Assembly (NCBI RefSeq): GCF_050459865.1
Contig: NZ_JBCMNM010000021.1
Span: forward strand, 30,401 to 94,400
Length of the DNA: 64,000 nucleotides
DNA from: Rummeliibacillus pycnus_B
GTDB taxonomy: Bacteria; Bacillota; Bacilli; Bacillales_A; Planococcaceae
Direction of reading: 5' to 3'
Position numbers and translations under genes: made by a program. Of this stretch, positions 8,606-16,250 are shown in pieces (within the stretch, counting starts at the first letter, position 1; each line of letters begins with the position of its first letter). The notes under the pieces are model-generated. The model saw only the letters and a list, made by a program, of their open reading frames with translations. It did not search any database and was not told the origin of the DNA.

Positions 8606-9342
8606 TTATTATCAGGAAATACAAATGTTCCAGATTCCAAAGAAAAAACATTTCTTATATGCAGCGTGAGATGGTGTTGTTGTGCTATTTCCGCTGCTTT
8701 TTTTTGAATTAATGGGCGTACACTATTTAATAATGTCAAAAACTCGGAATATTGGAGCACTTTAATAAGTTCTGCATCGTTCTCTTGATGTGGATCACCT
8801 GTCATGACACCAGGTACATCTTTATAGTACTCGATTAATACATTGGGTAATGTTGCACCTAAAATGACAGCAGTTAAATCGCTACCACCTCTACCAAGAG
8901 TCGCAATCTCACCTTCATTCGTAATTCCTTGAAAGCCAGGAACAACTATACAATCATAGTTGTTTAGGGCGGATAAGAGCGCTTCTTCATTTATTTCAAT
9001 AATTTCAGCATCTCCAAAATTATTGGTTGTAGTTATACCAAGTGGAGCACCATAAAGCAGCAAATTTTCTATTCCAGACTGTTTTAGTTCTGAAGATAGA
9101 ACAGCAGCGGCAATAAGTTCTCCACATGCAGCTACTAAATCCTTCGCTTTTGTCGAAGTATTTAATGCATCAGTTATATTCAATAAAGTATCAGTAGCAT
9201 AAGCATCACCAAATCTGCCCATAGCAGATACGACAACAATTGATTTACCATGTTCTTTTAGAGCTCTTTTAATATGGAGAAGGCAATGCTTACGCGAAGC
9301 TTTTGACTGCATAGCAATTCCGCCAAATTTTTGAATAATCAT
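8602..9342 (-). CDS. Aspartokinase-like catalytic domain protein lacking ACT domains
   Basis: A 246-aa amino-acid kinase-fold protein most like the catalytic half of aspartokinases such as DapG/LysC. Residues 1-5 give MIIQKFGG-type phosphate binding (KFGG), then VVVSAMGR, and GRGGSDLTAV followed by YKDVPGVMTGDP, equivalent to the usual YTDVDGVxTxDP. It ends soon after the kinase core, so both regulatory ACT domains of normal 400-residue aspartokinases are absent and lysine or DAP feedback inhibition is not expected. The ATG at 9342 has AGGAG nine bases upstream. It is divergent from a murE gene across 114 bp. Aspartokinase activity is inferred and another amino-acid kinase substrate is possible. 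Together with murE it could feed diaminopimelate and dipicolinate synthesis. Confidence 0.72.
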   Translation of the reverse strand: MIIQKFGGIAMQSKASRKHCLLHIKRALKEHGKSIVVVSAMGRFGDAYATDTLLNITDALNTSTKAKDLVAACGELIAAAVLSSELKQSGIENLLLYGAPLGITTTNNFGDAEIIEINEEALLSALNNYDCIVVPGFQGITNEGEIATLGRGGSDLTAVILGATLPNVLIEYYKDVPGVMTGDPHQENDAELIKVLQYSEFLTLLNSVRPLIQKKAAEIAQQHHLTLHIRNVFSLESGTFVFPDNN

Positions 9343-9456
9343 TTTGTGACTCCTATCTCCTCGTGACATATTCTGCATGTTTTTCATACGATATAAGTGG
9401 TGAAGGGGTTATAGTAATGTATTCATATTTCATTAAAAGGTGCAGGAGGAGCATAG
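9343..9456. promoter_or_regulatory. Shared divergent regulatory region of aspartokinase-like gene and murE
   Basis: This 114-bp gap must hold promoters for both divergent genes. Towards murE, CATACGAT at 9385-9392 matches seven of eight bases of the sigma-E -10 consensus. An ATATT-type -35 (9366-9372) lies about two bases closer than normal, so the assignment is tentative. I see no convincing sigma-A pair in either direction. Confidence 0.35.
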
Positions 9457-10923
9457 TTGATCTTGGCAGAACTGTTAAAAGAATGGCCATGTGAATTAGA
9501 ATGCGGTTCTATACGTACTGAAATTAAAGGAATTACCGATAGAGCAAGTGATGTTAAGCCAGGTGACATATTTGTTGCAAGAAAAGGAAAAAAATTTGAT
9601 GGATGGGATTATAAAGAACTGGCGATACAAAATGGGGCTGCAGCTATCGTACATAATCGATACGAAGCAAAAGCCAATCTGCAGATTCCAGTTATTTGGG
9701 TACCTAATTGTTCAACTTTTTTATCGTATGCAAGCAAAAAACTGTACGGTGCTTATGATGAACAACTTACGATTGTTGCGGTAACGGGAACAAATGGAAA
9801 AACGACGGTAACTCATTTTATAGGTCAATTATTACAATCTTTGCATGTCAATGTAGCCGTTCTTGGAACTGTAGGTGTATTTATTAATGGAAAGAAGCAA
9901 GCTGTGAAATTGGAACCATTAACAACACCATTAGCGACAGAATTATATAAAATTTGTGCTTATTGTGTTAGTCAAGGCGTTACACATCTAGTCATGGAAG
10001 CTTCATCCCTTGCATTATCTGAACATCGGCTTGACAACTGTAATATTGATATTGGCGTATATTTAAATGTAAGTAGGGACCATTATGAAGAACATGGTGG
10101 TGAAAAATATTACCTTGCAGCTAAGAGAAGATTATGCCTATTTTCTGAGCAAATTATCGTTAATATAGATGATGCATACTGTAAGCAACTAAGAATGGAG
10201 CATCCAATAGTTAAAACTTTCGGAAAGAGTTTATTAGCAGATTGTAGTATTATCCATGAACAAAAAATAGAAGATGGGACGCAATTACTTATTCAGGATC
10301 ATGATATACCTATTGATGTAATGATCCCTTTTCAAGGTGAGTATTTGCAATATAATGTACTGGCAGCAATTACAACAGTTACTGAATTAGGATTTTCCCT
10401 CCAGGAAATTGCCGAGCATACTAGAAAATTAACATTGCCAGCAGGAAGAATGCAAGAAATTGAAAATACACTTGGATTTCGAATAATCATTGATTACGCA
10501 CATACGCCAAGTGCATTAGAGGCTTTATTAAGTGCACTACGATTGCAATCTTCAAAGAAATTAGTGGTTGTCTTTGGTTGTGGAGGGGATCGAGATCAAG
10601 GAAAAAGGATTGAGATGGGAGAAATAGCTGATGCGTATGCAGATTATATTTGGCTTACTGATGATAATCCAAGAGGGGAGTCATCCAGTGCTATTTTGAA
10701 TTCTATAGTAAAAGGAATTCACATGAAGCCATATAGAATGGAACCGAATCGCAAAAAGGCTATTCAAAATGCTATTAATAGTTGCAAACAAGGCGACATC
10801 TTAATCATTGCAGGAAAGGGCCATGAAGAAGGGCAAATCGTAGCAGGACAGATTTTTCCCTTTTCAGATGAAAAAGTTGTAAAAGAAATCGTTACAATGC
10901 TAGAAAAAAATCAAAAAAGTTAA
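9457..10923 (+). CDS. murE: MurE-type UDP-MurNAc-tripeptide ligase (diaminopimelate-type motif)
   Basis: Mur ligase of 488 aa that would add the third amino acid to UDP-MurNAc-L-Ala-D-Glu in the cytoplasm. It has an N-terminal UDP-binding domain (KGITDRASDVKPGD), the P-loop VTGTNGKTTVTHF, the AKRRLCLF segment with the Lys carbamylated in the family, DYAHTPSALE, GCGGDRD, the substrate motif DDNPR and AGKGHE. DNPR is the meso-diaminopimelate-binding form; lysine-type enzymes usually lack this Arg. One oddity is that the family MEVSSHAL motif reads MEASSLAL. The TTG start at 9457 follows GCAGGAGG at good spacing. The gene lies outside the division cluster, between spoVD and mraY of which murE is absent, and is divergent from an aspartokinase-like gene. 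Confidence 0.85.
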   Translation: MILAELLKEWPCELECGSIRTEIKGITDRASDVKPGDIFVARKGKKFDGWDYKELAIQNGAAAIVHNRYEAKANLQIPVIWVPNCSTFLSYASKKLYGAYDEQLTIVAVTGTNGKTTVTHFIGQLLQSLHVNVAVLGTVGVFINGKKQAVKLEPLTTPLATELYKICAYCVSQGVTHLVMEASSLALSEHRLDNCNIDIGVYLNVSRDHYEEHGGEKYYLAAKRRLCLFSEQIIVNIDDAYCKQLRMEHPIVKTFGKSLLADCSIIHEQKIEDGTQLLIQDHDIPIDVMIPFQGEYLQYNVLAAITTVTELGFSLQEIAEHTRKLTLPAGRMQEIENTLGFRIIIDYAHTPSALEALLSALRLQSSKKLVVVFGCGGDRDQGKRIEMGEIADAYADYIWLTDDNPRGESSSAILNSIVKGIHMKPYRMEPNRKKAIQNAINSCKQGDILIIAGKGHEEGQIVAGQIFPFSDEKVVKEIVTMLEKNQKS

Positions 10924-10995
10924 TAGTAATAATCCTCTAATCATACAAGTTTTCATAGAATCTGTTATGATAAGAGTAGATTGGGGGAAATAACG

Positions 10996-11445
10996 ATGAT
11001 GATGACTTCTGACTGGGCTTTGATTCTTGAAGAAATAGAAGCGCTGAACGCTATGATCCGTTCCTCCGAACAATATGCGAACCTTCAAAAAGCGCATGAG
11101 GCAGTTTATATAGATGCCGAACTTGTTCGTGAAATTTATGATTTTCAACGGATGAAGGAACAGTATGAAGATGTTCAACGGTTTGGGAAATACCATCCAG
11201 ATTATCAAACGATAATGAAATCAATTCGTGTGAGAAAACGTGAACTTGATGTTAATGATAAAGTTTCCAAACTTAGAATTGCAGAGAATGACTACCAAGA
11301 TTTATTGGATGAAATTAGTTTACTAATTGGAAAAACAGTCTCAGAAGCTGTTAAAGTACCTGTAAGTAATCCATTCTTCCAATCTGGTTCATCATGTAGT
11401 AGCGGAGGATGCGGTTCAGGTGGCAGTTGTTCTTGTTCTGCATGA
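10996..11445 (+). CDS. ylbF: YlbF/RicF family regulator with Cys-rich tail
   Basis: Helical 149-aa protein of the YlbF/YmcA family. B. subtilis RicF works with RicA and RicT in a complex that binds [4Fe-4S] clusters and promotes RNase Y-dependent mRNA maturation, biofilm formation, competence and sporulation. Residues 1-125 are helical and charged. The tail holds five Cys in a Ser/Gly context (SCSSGGCGSGGSCSCSA), a plausible cluster ligand set. The start is the first of three consecutive ATGs after GGGGGAAA; 10999 and 11002 are also possible. It lies just downstream of murE as an extra neighbour, while B. subtilis has ylbD and ylbE here. Confidence 0.88.
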   Translation: MMMTSDWALILEEIEALNAMIRSSEQYANLQKAHEAVYIDAELVREIYDFQRMKEQYEDVQRFGKYHPDYQTIMKSIRVRKRELDVNDKVSKLRIAENDYQDLLDEISLLIGKTVSEAVKVPVSNPFFQSGSSCSSGGCGSGGSCSCSA

Positions 11446-11686
11446 GAAAAGTTCTAAGTACATTTCATGAAAGTTTTCTAATAAAGTGGAAGTGAATGCC
11501 CCTATACTCAGTACCTAACAAATTGCTCTAGGACAAATAAGATTTGCCGGAAAATCGGCTACCGATACTCATGTTTTGAGTGTTAACGGGAATTTTTTAT
11601 GAGACGAAGCTAGAGAAGCAATGCAGGCACAAAATAAGGAAGATAGGTATTGGGGCGAAAATCTCATGAATGTTTTATTGATAATA
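11446..11686. other. Intergenic region with no gene; possible degenerate repeat
   Basis: No ORF with a ribosome site is visible on either strand. The segment around 11490-11650 (GAAGTGAATGCCCCTA and a later run ending in AATTTTTTATGAGACGAAGC) faintly resembles 39035-39180, so it may be a decayed dispersed repeat. The likeness is too weak for firm annotation. Confidence 0.3.
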
Positions 11687-11721
11687 AAAAGAGGTTTCTA
11701 CATTTTGTAGAAACCTCTTTT
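11687..11721. terminator. Bidirectional terminator between ylbF and glycerophosphodiesterase gene
   Basis: AAAAGAGGTTTCTACA pairs with TGTAGAAACCTCTTTT around a three-base loop. It is a perfect stem usable in both directions. Confidence 0.9.
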
Positions 11722-11762
11722 GTATTAAAACTGAATATCTAGTTAATCTAATCTGTTGTCTA

Positions 11763-12662
11763 TTATAGACTTACAACTTTTACTGCTAAATCAGGGCGAT
11801 CTGTAACAATACCTCTTGCACCTATATTTACTAATTTCTTCATAGTTAATGCATCATTGACAGTCCAATAATGAACTGGAATATTTAAGTCACTTAAAAA
11901 TTGAATGAAACTTTTATTATCTAGTGAAAATACACCATATTTTTCTGGAATTTGGAAAATATCAACTTTAGGATGATATAAATGACCAAATTGACTTGTG
12001 AAGGAAGTATAAGCTTTTCTTACTTCAGCCTGTCCTGCGCCTAATGCTACTTTATTTTGAGCGTAGAGATTAAAACGGTCAATTTGTTCATCATAAAAGC
12101 TTGTAACGACTACATTATCTGCTACATCCATTTCTTCGATTAAACGCCATAATTTAGAAGGCATAAGGCCACCTTCATATGTATCCGGCGCGTCTTTCAT
12201 ATCAATATTTATGAACTTATCTGGGAACTTGTTCAATAATTCACGTAACGTAACGATTGATTCAAATTCATCACGGTAAGAAAGGTAGCCATCTAAATCA
12301 ACAAAATTATATCCAAAATTAAACTTACGTAATTCTTCTAATGTTAAGTCAGCTATACGACCAGTACCATCACTAGTACGATCGACATAATCATCATGAG
12401 ATACAACGATTTCTTCATCTTTAGTCAGACGTATGTCAATTTCAAATCCATCTACACCAATTTCATCGGCTTTATGAAATGCTGCCATTGTATGTTCTGG
12501 TGCTATATGTGATCCGCCACGATGTGCTAAAACTACTGGATGCTCATAAGATAAAGCATCTTTACTTTCACGTTTTTGTGGTTTAGAAAGAGCCTTGGAT
12601 CCTGCCCAAGCTGCTGCACTTGCCGCAGCAATTGCGATTGCTACTTTCGTTTTCTTTCCCAT
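11763..12662 (-). CDS. Glycerophosphodiester phosphodiesterase family protein
   Basis: A 299-aa GDPD-fold enzyme likely to hydrolyse glycerophosphodiesters to glycerol 3-phosphate plus an alcohol. The signature HRGGSHIAPEHTMAAFHKA is followed by the metal-binding pair in GFEIDIRLTKD and VSHDD with the catalytic His, then FINIDMKD. The end contains VHYWTVNDALTM and GARGIVTDRPD, both typical. An N-terminal hydrophobic stretch (residues 5-20, Ala-rich) without an obvious cleavage site suggests membrane anchoring or export. The ATG at 12662 has GAGGAGGA upstream. The gene is inserted between ylbF and ylbG compared with B. subtilis. Confidence 0.87.
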   Translation of the reverse strand: MGKKTKVAIAIAAASAAAWAGSKALSKPQKRESKDALSYEHPVVLAHRGGSHIAPEHTMAAFHKADEIGVDGFEIDIRLTKDEEIVVSHDDYVDRTSDGTGRIADLTLEELRKFNFGYNFVDLDGYLSYRDEFESIVTLRELLNKFPDKFINIDMKDAPDTYEGGLMPSKLWRLIEEMDVADNVVVTSFYDEQIDRFNLYAQNKVALGAGQAEVRKAYTSFTSQFGHLYHPKVDIFQIPEKYGVFSLDNKSFIQFLSDLNIPVHYWTVNDALTMKKLVNIGARGIVTDRPDLAVKVVSL

Positions 12663-12792
12663 ATTAGTCCTCCTCAGAATGCAGACTTATTGTTCTATTA
12701 TAACGGATTATCCTCTATCCTGTCAGCTAAACTTGGTTGCGTGAAAATTCGAAGCTATGGTATTCTTGTTGGTAAGAAAAGAGGGAATCTAA

Positions 12793-13065
12793 ATGAAAGA
12801 CCGACAAGGCTTAATCGTATATGTACATCACTTAAAACAGGCTAAATCAATGCGCCGATATGGGCATGTACATTATATTTCTAGAAGACTAAAATATGTC
12901 GTTTTATATTGCAATCAAGAAGATATTGAAAGTACTATAGCTAAATTGACCCGTCTTCCTTACGTGCGTGAAGTCTTACCGTCTTATCGTCCATTTGTTT
13001 CTTCTGAGTTTGAAAATGCCAAACCAGATAAAGCAAAAGAGTATGATTATAAAACGGGTCTATAA
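12793..13065 (+). CDS. ylbG: YlbG family protein (DUF2129)
   Basis: Small 90-aa cytoplasmic protein of the DUF2129/UPF0298 family. It is basic with a beta-alpha-beta look and conserved segments DRQGLIVYVHHLKQAK, RRYGHVHYISRRLKYVVLY and LPYVREVLPSYRPF. Function is unknown. The ATG follows AAGAGGGAATCTAA. Its neighbours are syntenic (ylbF before, rsmD after), although a diesterase and two other genes interrupt the order. Confidence 0.88.
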   Translation: MKDRQGLIVYVHHLKQAKSMRRYGHVHYISRRLKYVVLYCNQEDIESTIAKLTRLPYVREVLPSYRPFVSSEFENAKPDKAKEYDYKTGL

Positions 13066-13148
13066 AGGATTAACAATTTTTGTCGATATAAAGATGGAAT
13101 AGTAAATTTTATCTAGTTGCAAAATAGCTTTATCAAAAAAATAAGTAA

Positions 13149-13538
13149 TTAGTGCAATGATGGGATGTAGTGATAAAGACGCAATATACCGATCAAATAT
13201 TGGTAATATAGATCTTTTTCAGCATAAATTGAGGAATGCTTAACATCTAATGTAATCAGTAATTGATCCAATTCTTTTACAGTTTCCTCAAAAATTTCTA
13301 AACGTTTTGAAGGCTTTTCAGTCGAATAAGGAATTCCTTCTCGGCAAATATAAATCGGTGTAAATTTACTGTCACCAACTGGTTCAAATGCAGTAGCGAT
13401 TGATGCTACTTTTTTATCACCAATGGTTGCAGTGAAAACAAAGGTACGACTAATACGACGCTTATTTGTTTTCATAAGTTCACATAGTTCGTAAACGTCA
13501 CCGTAGCCTTCTCCAAGTTCTATGAATTGTTGAATCAT
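13149..13538 (-). CDS. Conserved protein of unknown function (DUF7147-like)
   Basis: A 129-aa soluble protein, convergent with ylbG. Recognisable stretches are GEGYGDVYELCELMKTN at the start, a beta-rich middle (FVFTATIGDKKVASIATAF) and a helical C-terminus ending in YLIGILRLYHYIPSLH. It resembles small Bacillaceae proteins placed in DUF7147 (in older annotations misnamed methylthioribose kinase); the family recall is from memory. Nothing in it suggests a kinase: it is far too short and has no nucleotide-binding motif. The ATG at 13538 has GAAAGGACG upstream. Confidence 0.6.
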   Translation of the reverse strand: MIQQFIELGEGYGDVYELCELMKTNKRRISRTFVFTATIGDKKVASIATAFEPVGDSKFTPIYICREGIPYSTEKPSKRLEIFEETVKELDQLLITLDVKHSSIYAEKDLYYQYLIGILRLYHYIPSLH

Positions 13539-13592
13539 ATATCATACACGTCCTTTCTTAACACATAGTATCATGATTTGGAGGATTAGCAC

Positions 13593-15017
13593 ATGAAATT
13601 TGCAGCCAGTTTATTTTCCATACTGCTATTTTTAAATGGTATTATGTTGACGTTTCAGTACCATGTCTATTCTGATCAATTGAAAGAAGAAGACAAGGCC
13701 ATTCACTATAATCAAGATATTGACATTGTTTATCGTAAAGGGAAACTGATTGTTAATCATCACTTAAGCTCTTTACCGAATGAAAGCTTGAAGTTTGTAT
13801 GGCCAACAAAAAGTGTATCGAAAGCTTGTTCTTCACATGATAAGAGCAATTGCAATCGTTTAAATAAAACACTTACCGGTCTTCAAGCAGGAAAAACAGA
13901 AGAACAAACAGTATCTTATGTAATTCCAGTATCCAAAAAAGGATTGAAATCAGGACAAATTCTACAAGATGTTTTCTTAACATTACAAAATGGTACACCT
14001 GTACACACAACTGTACATATTAGCGATGAAACTCGTTCAGGTGGCCAATGGATTACTGGATTACCTGAAGTGGATAGTAAATCAATGAAGCTTGTTCAAT
14101 ACACCATGTTTAGTGGAAATGGACCTGTAACATCTTTATATTGGCAAAAAAGTAAGATGAAAGAAATATTTACGAATGATCAGATGACTCTTTACGGAAC
14201 GAATGCAATATCTGGTGATTTAGCCAATTCACTAAAGGGGCTAGAATTTGAGAACTTTGAGCATGTAGCCATCATAGAAACAAATAAAAAGAGAAAATCT
14301 GCTGGTCGTATTTTGTTTACTTCTGAACTGAATGAAAAAACACTTGAACAAAAAGTAATCTTGTCACAAATACACCAACTATATAAATTTGATACTACTC
14401 CATCATGGGCACCAGAAATTGTGGCTTCATTTTTAACAGATCGTACATTGGGGTCTGAAAAAGCAAAGAAAATGATTGCTGTGTTAAAAAATTACATGAA
14501 TCAGGCTCAATTGACGGAATGGAAAAAGGGTTTAGAAAAAATGCAAGGTAAAGAAGTGACAACTACTAATCTGGATCAATTATTAACTAAATCCATCAAT
14601 TTAAAAACATCTTTCTTTACTATGAATGCAAATAATGGTAATACATTGGCACCTTTATTATTTGAAGATAAACGCCCAGTGTATATAAATGAATTGCAAC
14701 AAAAAAATCTGCAAGTTATATTTAAAGATGGACGTATTCTATATTCTGTTAAACCAATATTGATGAATCTTGGATATACTTCAAAGGTTGGAACACATGG
14801 GTTTTATGTAAAGAGTGATACACGCTCATTTAGATTCCCTATGGATGAACCATTCTACGTGTATAATAATCATCGTTATGATACTATATCTCAACCAATC
14901 GAGAAATATGGTAATGATTATTATGTAGAAGAAGCTTGGCTAGTTCGATTATTCCTAGTAAATATCGAAAAGTCAGATAAACGAATTGATATTAAAACAA
15001 TTAAGAATGAGCAATAA
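13593..15017 (+). CDS. Putative exported protein with C-terminal stalk-like domain
   Basis: A 474-aa protein I do not recognise as a named family. It has an N-terminal signal or anchor helix (residues 4-22), then a mixed beta-rich ectodomain with a Cys pair near residues 76-84 (KACSSHDKSNCNR) that could form a disulfide. The C-terminal 110 residues (from KRPVYINELQQ) resemble the copper-amine-oxidase N-terminal-like stalk domain of Firmicutes surface proteins. The ATG follows TTGGAGGATTAGCAC. It stands immediately upstream of rsmD on the same strand, so the two may share a message. Its function is unknown; a cell-surface role is inferred from the signal and the stalk-like end. Confidence 0.6.
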   Translation: MKFAASLFSILLFLNGIMLTFQYHVYSDQLKEEDKAIHYNQDIDIVYRKGKLIVNHHLSSLPNESLKFVWPTKSVSKACSSHDKSNCNRLNKTLTGLQAGKTEEQTVSYVIPVSKKGLKSGQILQDVFLTLQNGTPVHTTVHISDETRSGGQWITGLPEVDSKSMKLVQYTMFSGNGPVTSLYWQKSKMKEIFTNDQMTLYGTNAISGDLANSLKGLEFENFEHVAIIETNKKRKSAGRILFTSELNEKTLEQKVILSQIHQLYKFDTTPSWAPEIVASFLTDRTLGSEKAKKMIAVLKNYMNQAQLTEWKKGLEKMQGKEVTTTNLDQLLTKSINLKTSFFTMNANNGNTLAPLLFEDKRPVYINELQQKNLQVIFKDGRILYSVKPILMNLGYTSKVGTHGFYVKSDTRSFRFPMDEPFYVYNNHRYDTISQPIEKYGNDYYVEEAWLVRLFLVNIEKSDKRIDIKTIKNEQ

Positions 15018-15056
15018 GATACGCCAATATTTATAGTTATAAAGGTTTGGTGAATA

Positions 15057-15632
15057 ATGAGAGTAATTTCAGGTGAGCGTAAAGGAATGCCTTTAAAAGC
15101 TGTTAATGGTACAACAACGCGTCCAACAACAGATAAAGTAAAAGAGTCCTTATTCAATATTTTAGGGCCATATTTTAATGGCGGAATTGCGCTGGACTTA
15201 TTTGCAGGAAGCGGCGGATTAGGTATTGAATCATTAAGTAGAGGAATGGATAAAGCAATCTTTATCGAAAAAGATGGACGAGCATTCCAAAACTTAAAGG
15301 AAAATATCGCGAAATGTCGTTATGAAGATCGAACTGAAATCCATAGAAATGATGCAACTCGTGCTTTAAAAATATTAATAAAAAAAGAAGTACAAGCAGA
15401 TTTGATTTTTTTAGATCCGCCGTATAAAAAACATCAATATTATGAGTTGATTCAGGATATTGTATCAAACGGTGTAATTTCGAAAGAGGGAACTATTGTC
15501 TGTGAGCATGATAAAGAGATTGAGTTACCAGAATCATTCTTTAATTTTCATAAAGTAAGAGTGGAAAAATATGGTGGTACCATTATTTCATTCTATCGTC
15601 TTGTCGAGGAAGAAGGAGATTATGTTGGATAA
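15057..15632 (+). CDS. rsmD: 16S rRNA (guanine966-N2)-methyltransferase RsmD
   Basis: A 191-aa SAM-dependent methyltransferase that modifies G966 of 16S rRNA in the small subunit. The SAM-binding motif I is LDLFAGSGGLGIESLSRG, motif II is IFIEKDGRAFQNLKENI, and the catalytic motif IV is LIFLDPPYKK. The N-terminal RVISGERKGMPLKA loop and RPTTDKVKESLFNIL are typical. It overlaps coaD by 11 bases, the usual rsmD-coaD pairing (ylbH-ylbI in B. subtilis). Confidence 0.95.
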   Translation: MRVISGERKGMPLKAVNGTTTRPTTDKVKESLFNILGPYFNGGIALDLFAGSGGLGIESLSRGMDKAIFIEKDGRAFQNLKENIAKCRYEDRTEIHRNDATRALKILIKKEVQADLIFLDPPYKKHQYYELIQDIVSNGVISKEGTIVCEHDKEIELPESFFNFHKVRVEKYGGTIISFYRLVEEEGDYVG

Positions 15633-16122
15633 AATCGCTGTTGTACCGGGAAGCTTTGACCCGATTACCAATGGACATTTAGATATTATTAAACGAGCTG
15701 CGGATATTTTCGATGTTGTATATGTTGCAGTTATGAATAATTCGAGTAAACATCCATTATTCGATGTTTATGAACGTATGAATTTAATTGAACAAGTTAC
15801 AAAACATATGCCGAATGTAAAAGTAGACTCTTCTTCGGGATTATTAATTAATTATGCGAAGTCAAAAAATGCAAATGCAGTTGTACGTGGTTTACGTGCA
15901 GTATCTGACTTTGAATATGAAATGCAAATAACTGCGATGAACCGTTTTTTAGATGAACATATTGAAACCTTTTTTATCATGACTCAAAACAAATATTCAT
16001 TTTTAAGTTCTAGCATTGTGAAGGAAGTTTCACAATATGGTGGAGATATCCATGGCTTAGTTCCTGATATTGTTGAAGAAGCTCTTAAACAGAAATTTGA
16101 GCAAAAATCCAATCAAAAATAA
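15622..16122 (+). CDS. coaD: Phosphopantetheine adenylyltransferase
   Basis: Fourth step of coenzyme A synthesis: 4'-phosphopantetheine plus ATP gives dephospho-CoA. The 166-aa protein carries the nucleotidyltransferase motif GSFDPITNGHLDII, then VVRGLRAVSDFEYEMQI and the C-terminal YSFLSSSIVKEV segment that binds ATP. The ATG at 15622 lies inside the end of rsmD and follows AGAAGGAG; a TTG at 15625 is an alternative. The coaD stop is followed by an IS relic and a repeat rather than by ylbJ in the same orientation. Confidence 0.95.
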   Translation: MLDKIAVVPGSFDPITNGHLDIIKRAADIFDVVYVAVMNNSSKHPLFDVYERMNLIEQVTKHMPNVKVDSSSGLLINYAKSKNANAVVRGLRAVSDFEYEMQITAMNRFLDEHIETFFIMTQNKYSFLSSSIVKEVSQYGGDIHGLVPDIVEEALKQKFEQKSNQK

Positions 16123-16130
16123 TAAAATAG

Positions 16131-16241
16131 CTGTACAAAACTGTACCCCAATTGTTAGACACGTTTATAACAATTGGAGGTGCATTTTTTATGGGGAAAT
16201 TTACACTGGAAAAGTTAAAAAAGATGAAAATTTATAATTAA
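16131..16241 (+). mobile_element. Relic of an IS3-family element (left end and start of orfA)
   Basis: The sequence CTGTACCCCAATTGTTAGACAC followed by CAATTGGAGGTGC and ATGGGGAAATTT is the typical start of an IS3/IS150-group element: terminal repeat, ribosome site and first codons of transposase OrfA (MGKFTLEKL). The reading frame hits a stop after 16 codons at 16241 and the rest of the element is gone. CCAATTGTT and AACAATTGG form a stem in front of the ATG. Family assignment is from memory of such ends, not from a search. Confidence 0.55.
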
Positions 16242-16250
16242 AATCTGGTA

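Noticed and set aside
13149..13538. Methylthioribose kinase for the 129-aa protein
   Set aside because: The protein is far too short and shows no kinase motif; this name in older annotations is probably an error.
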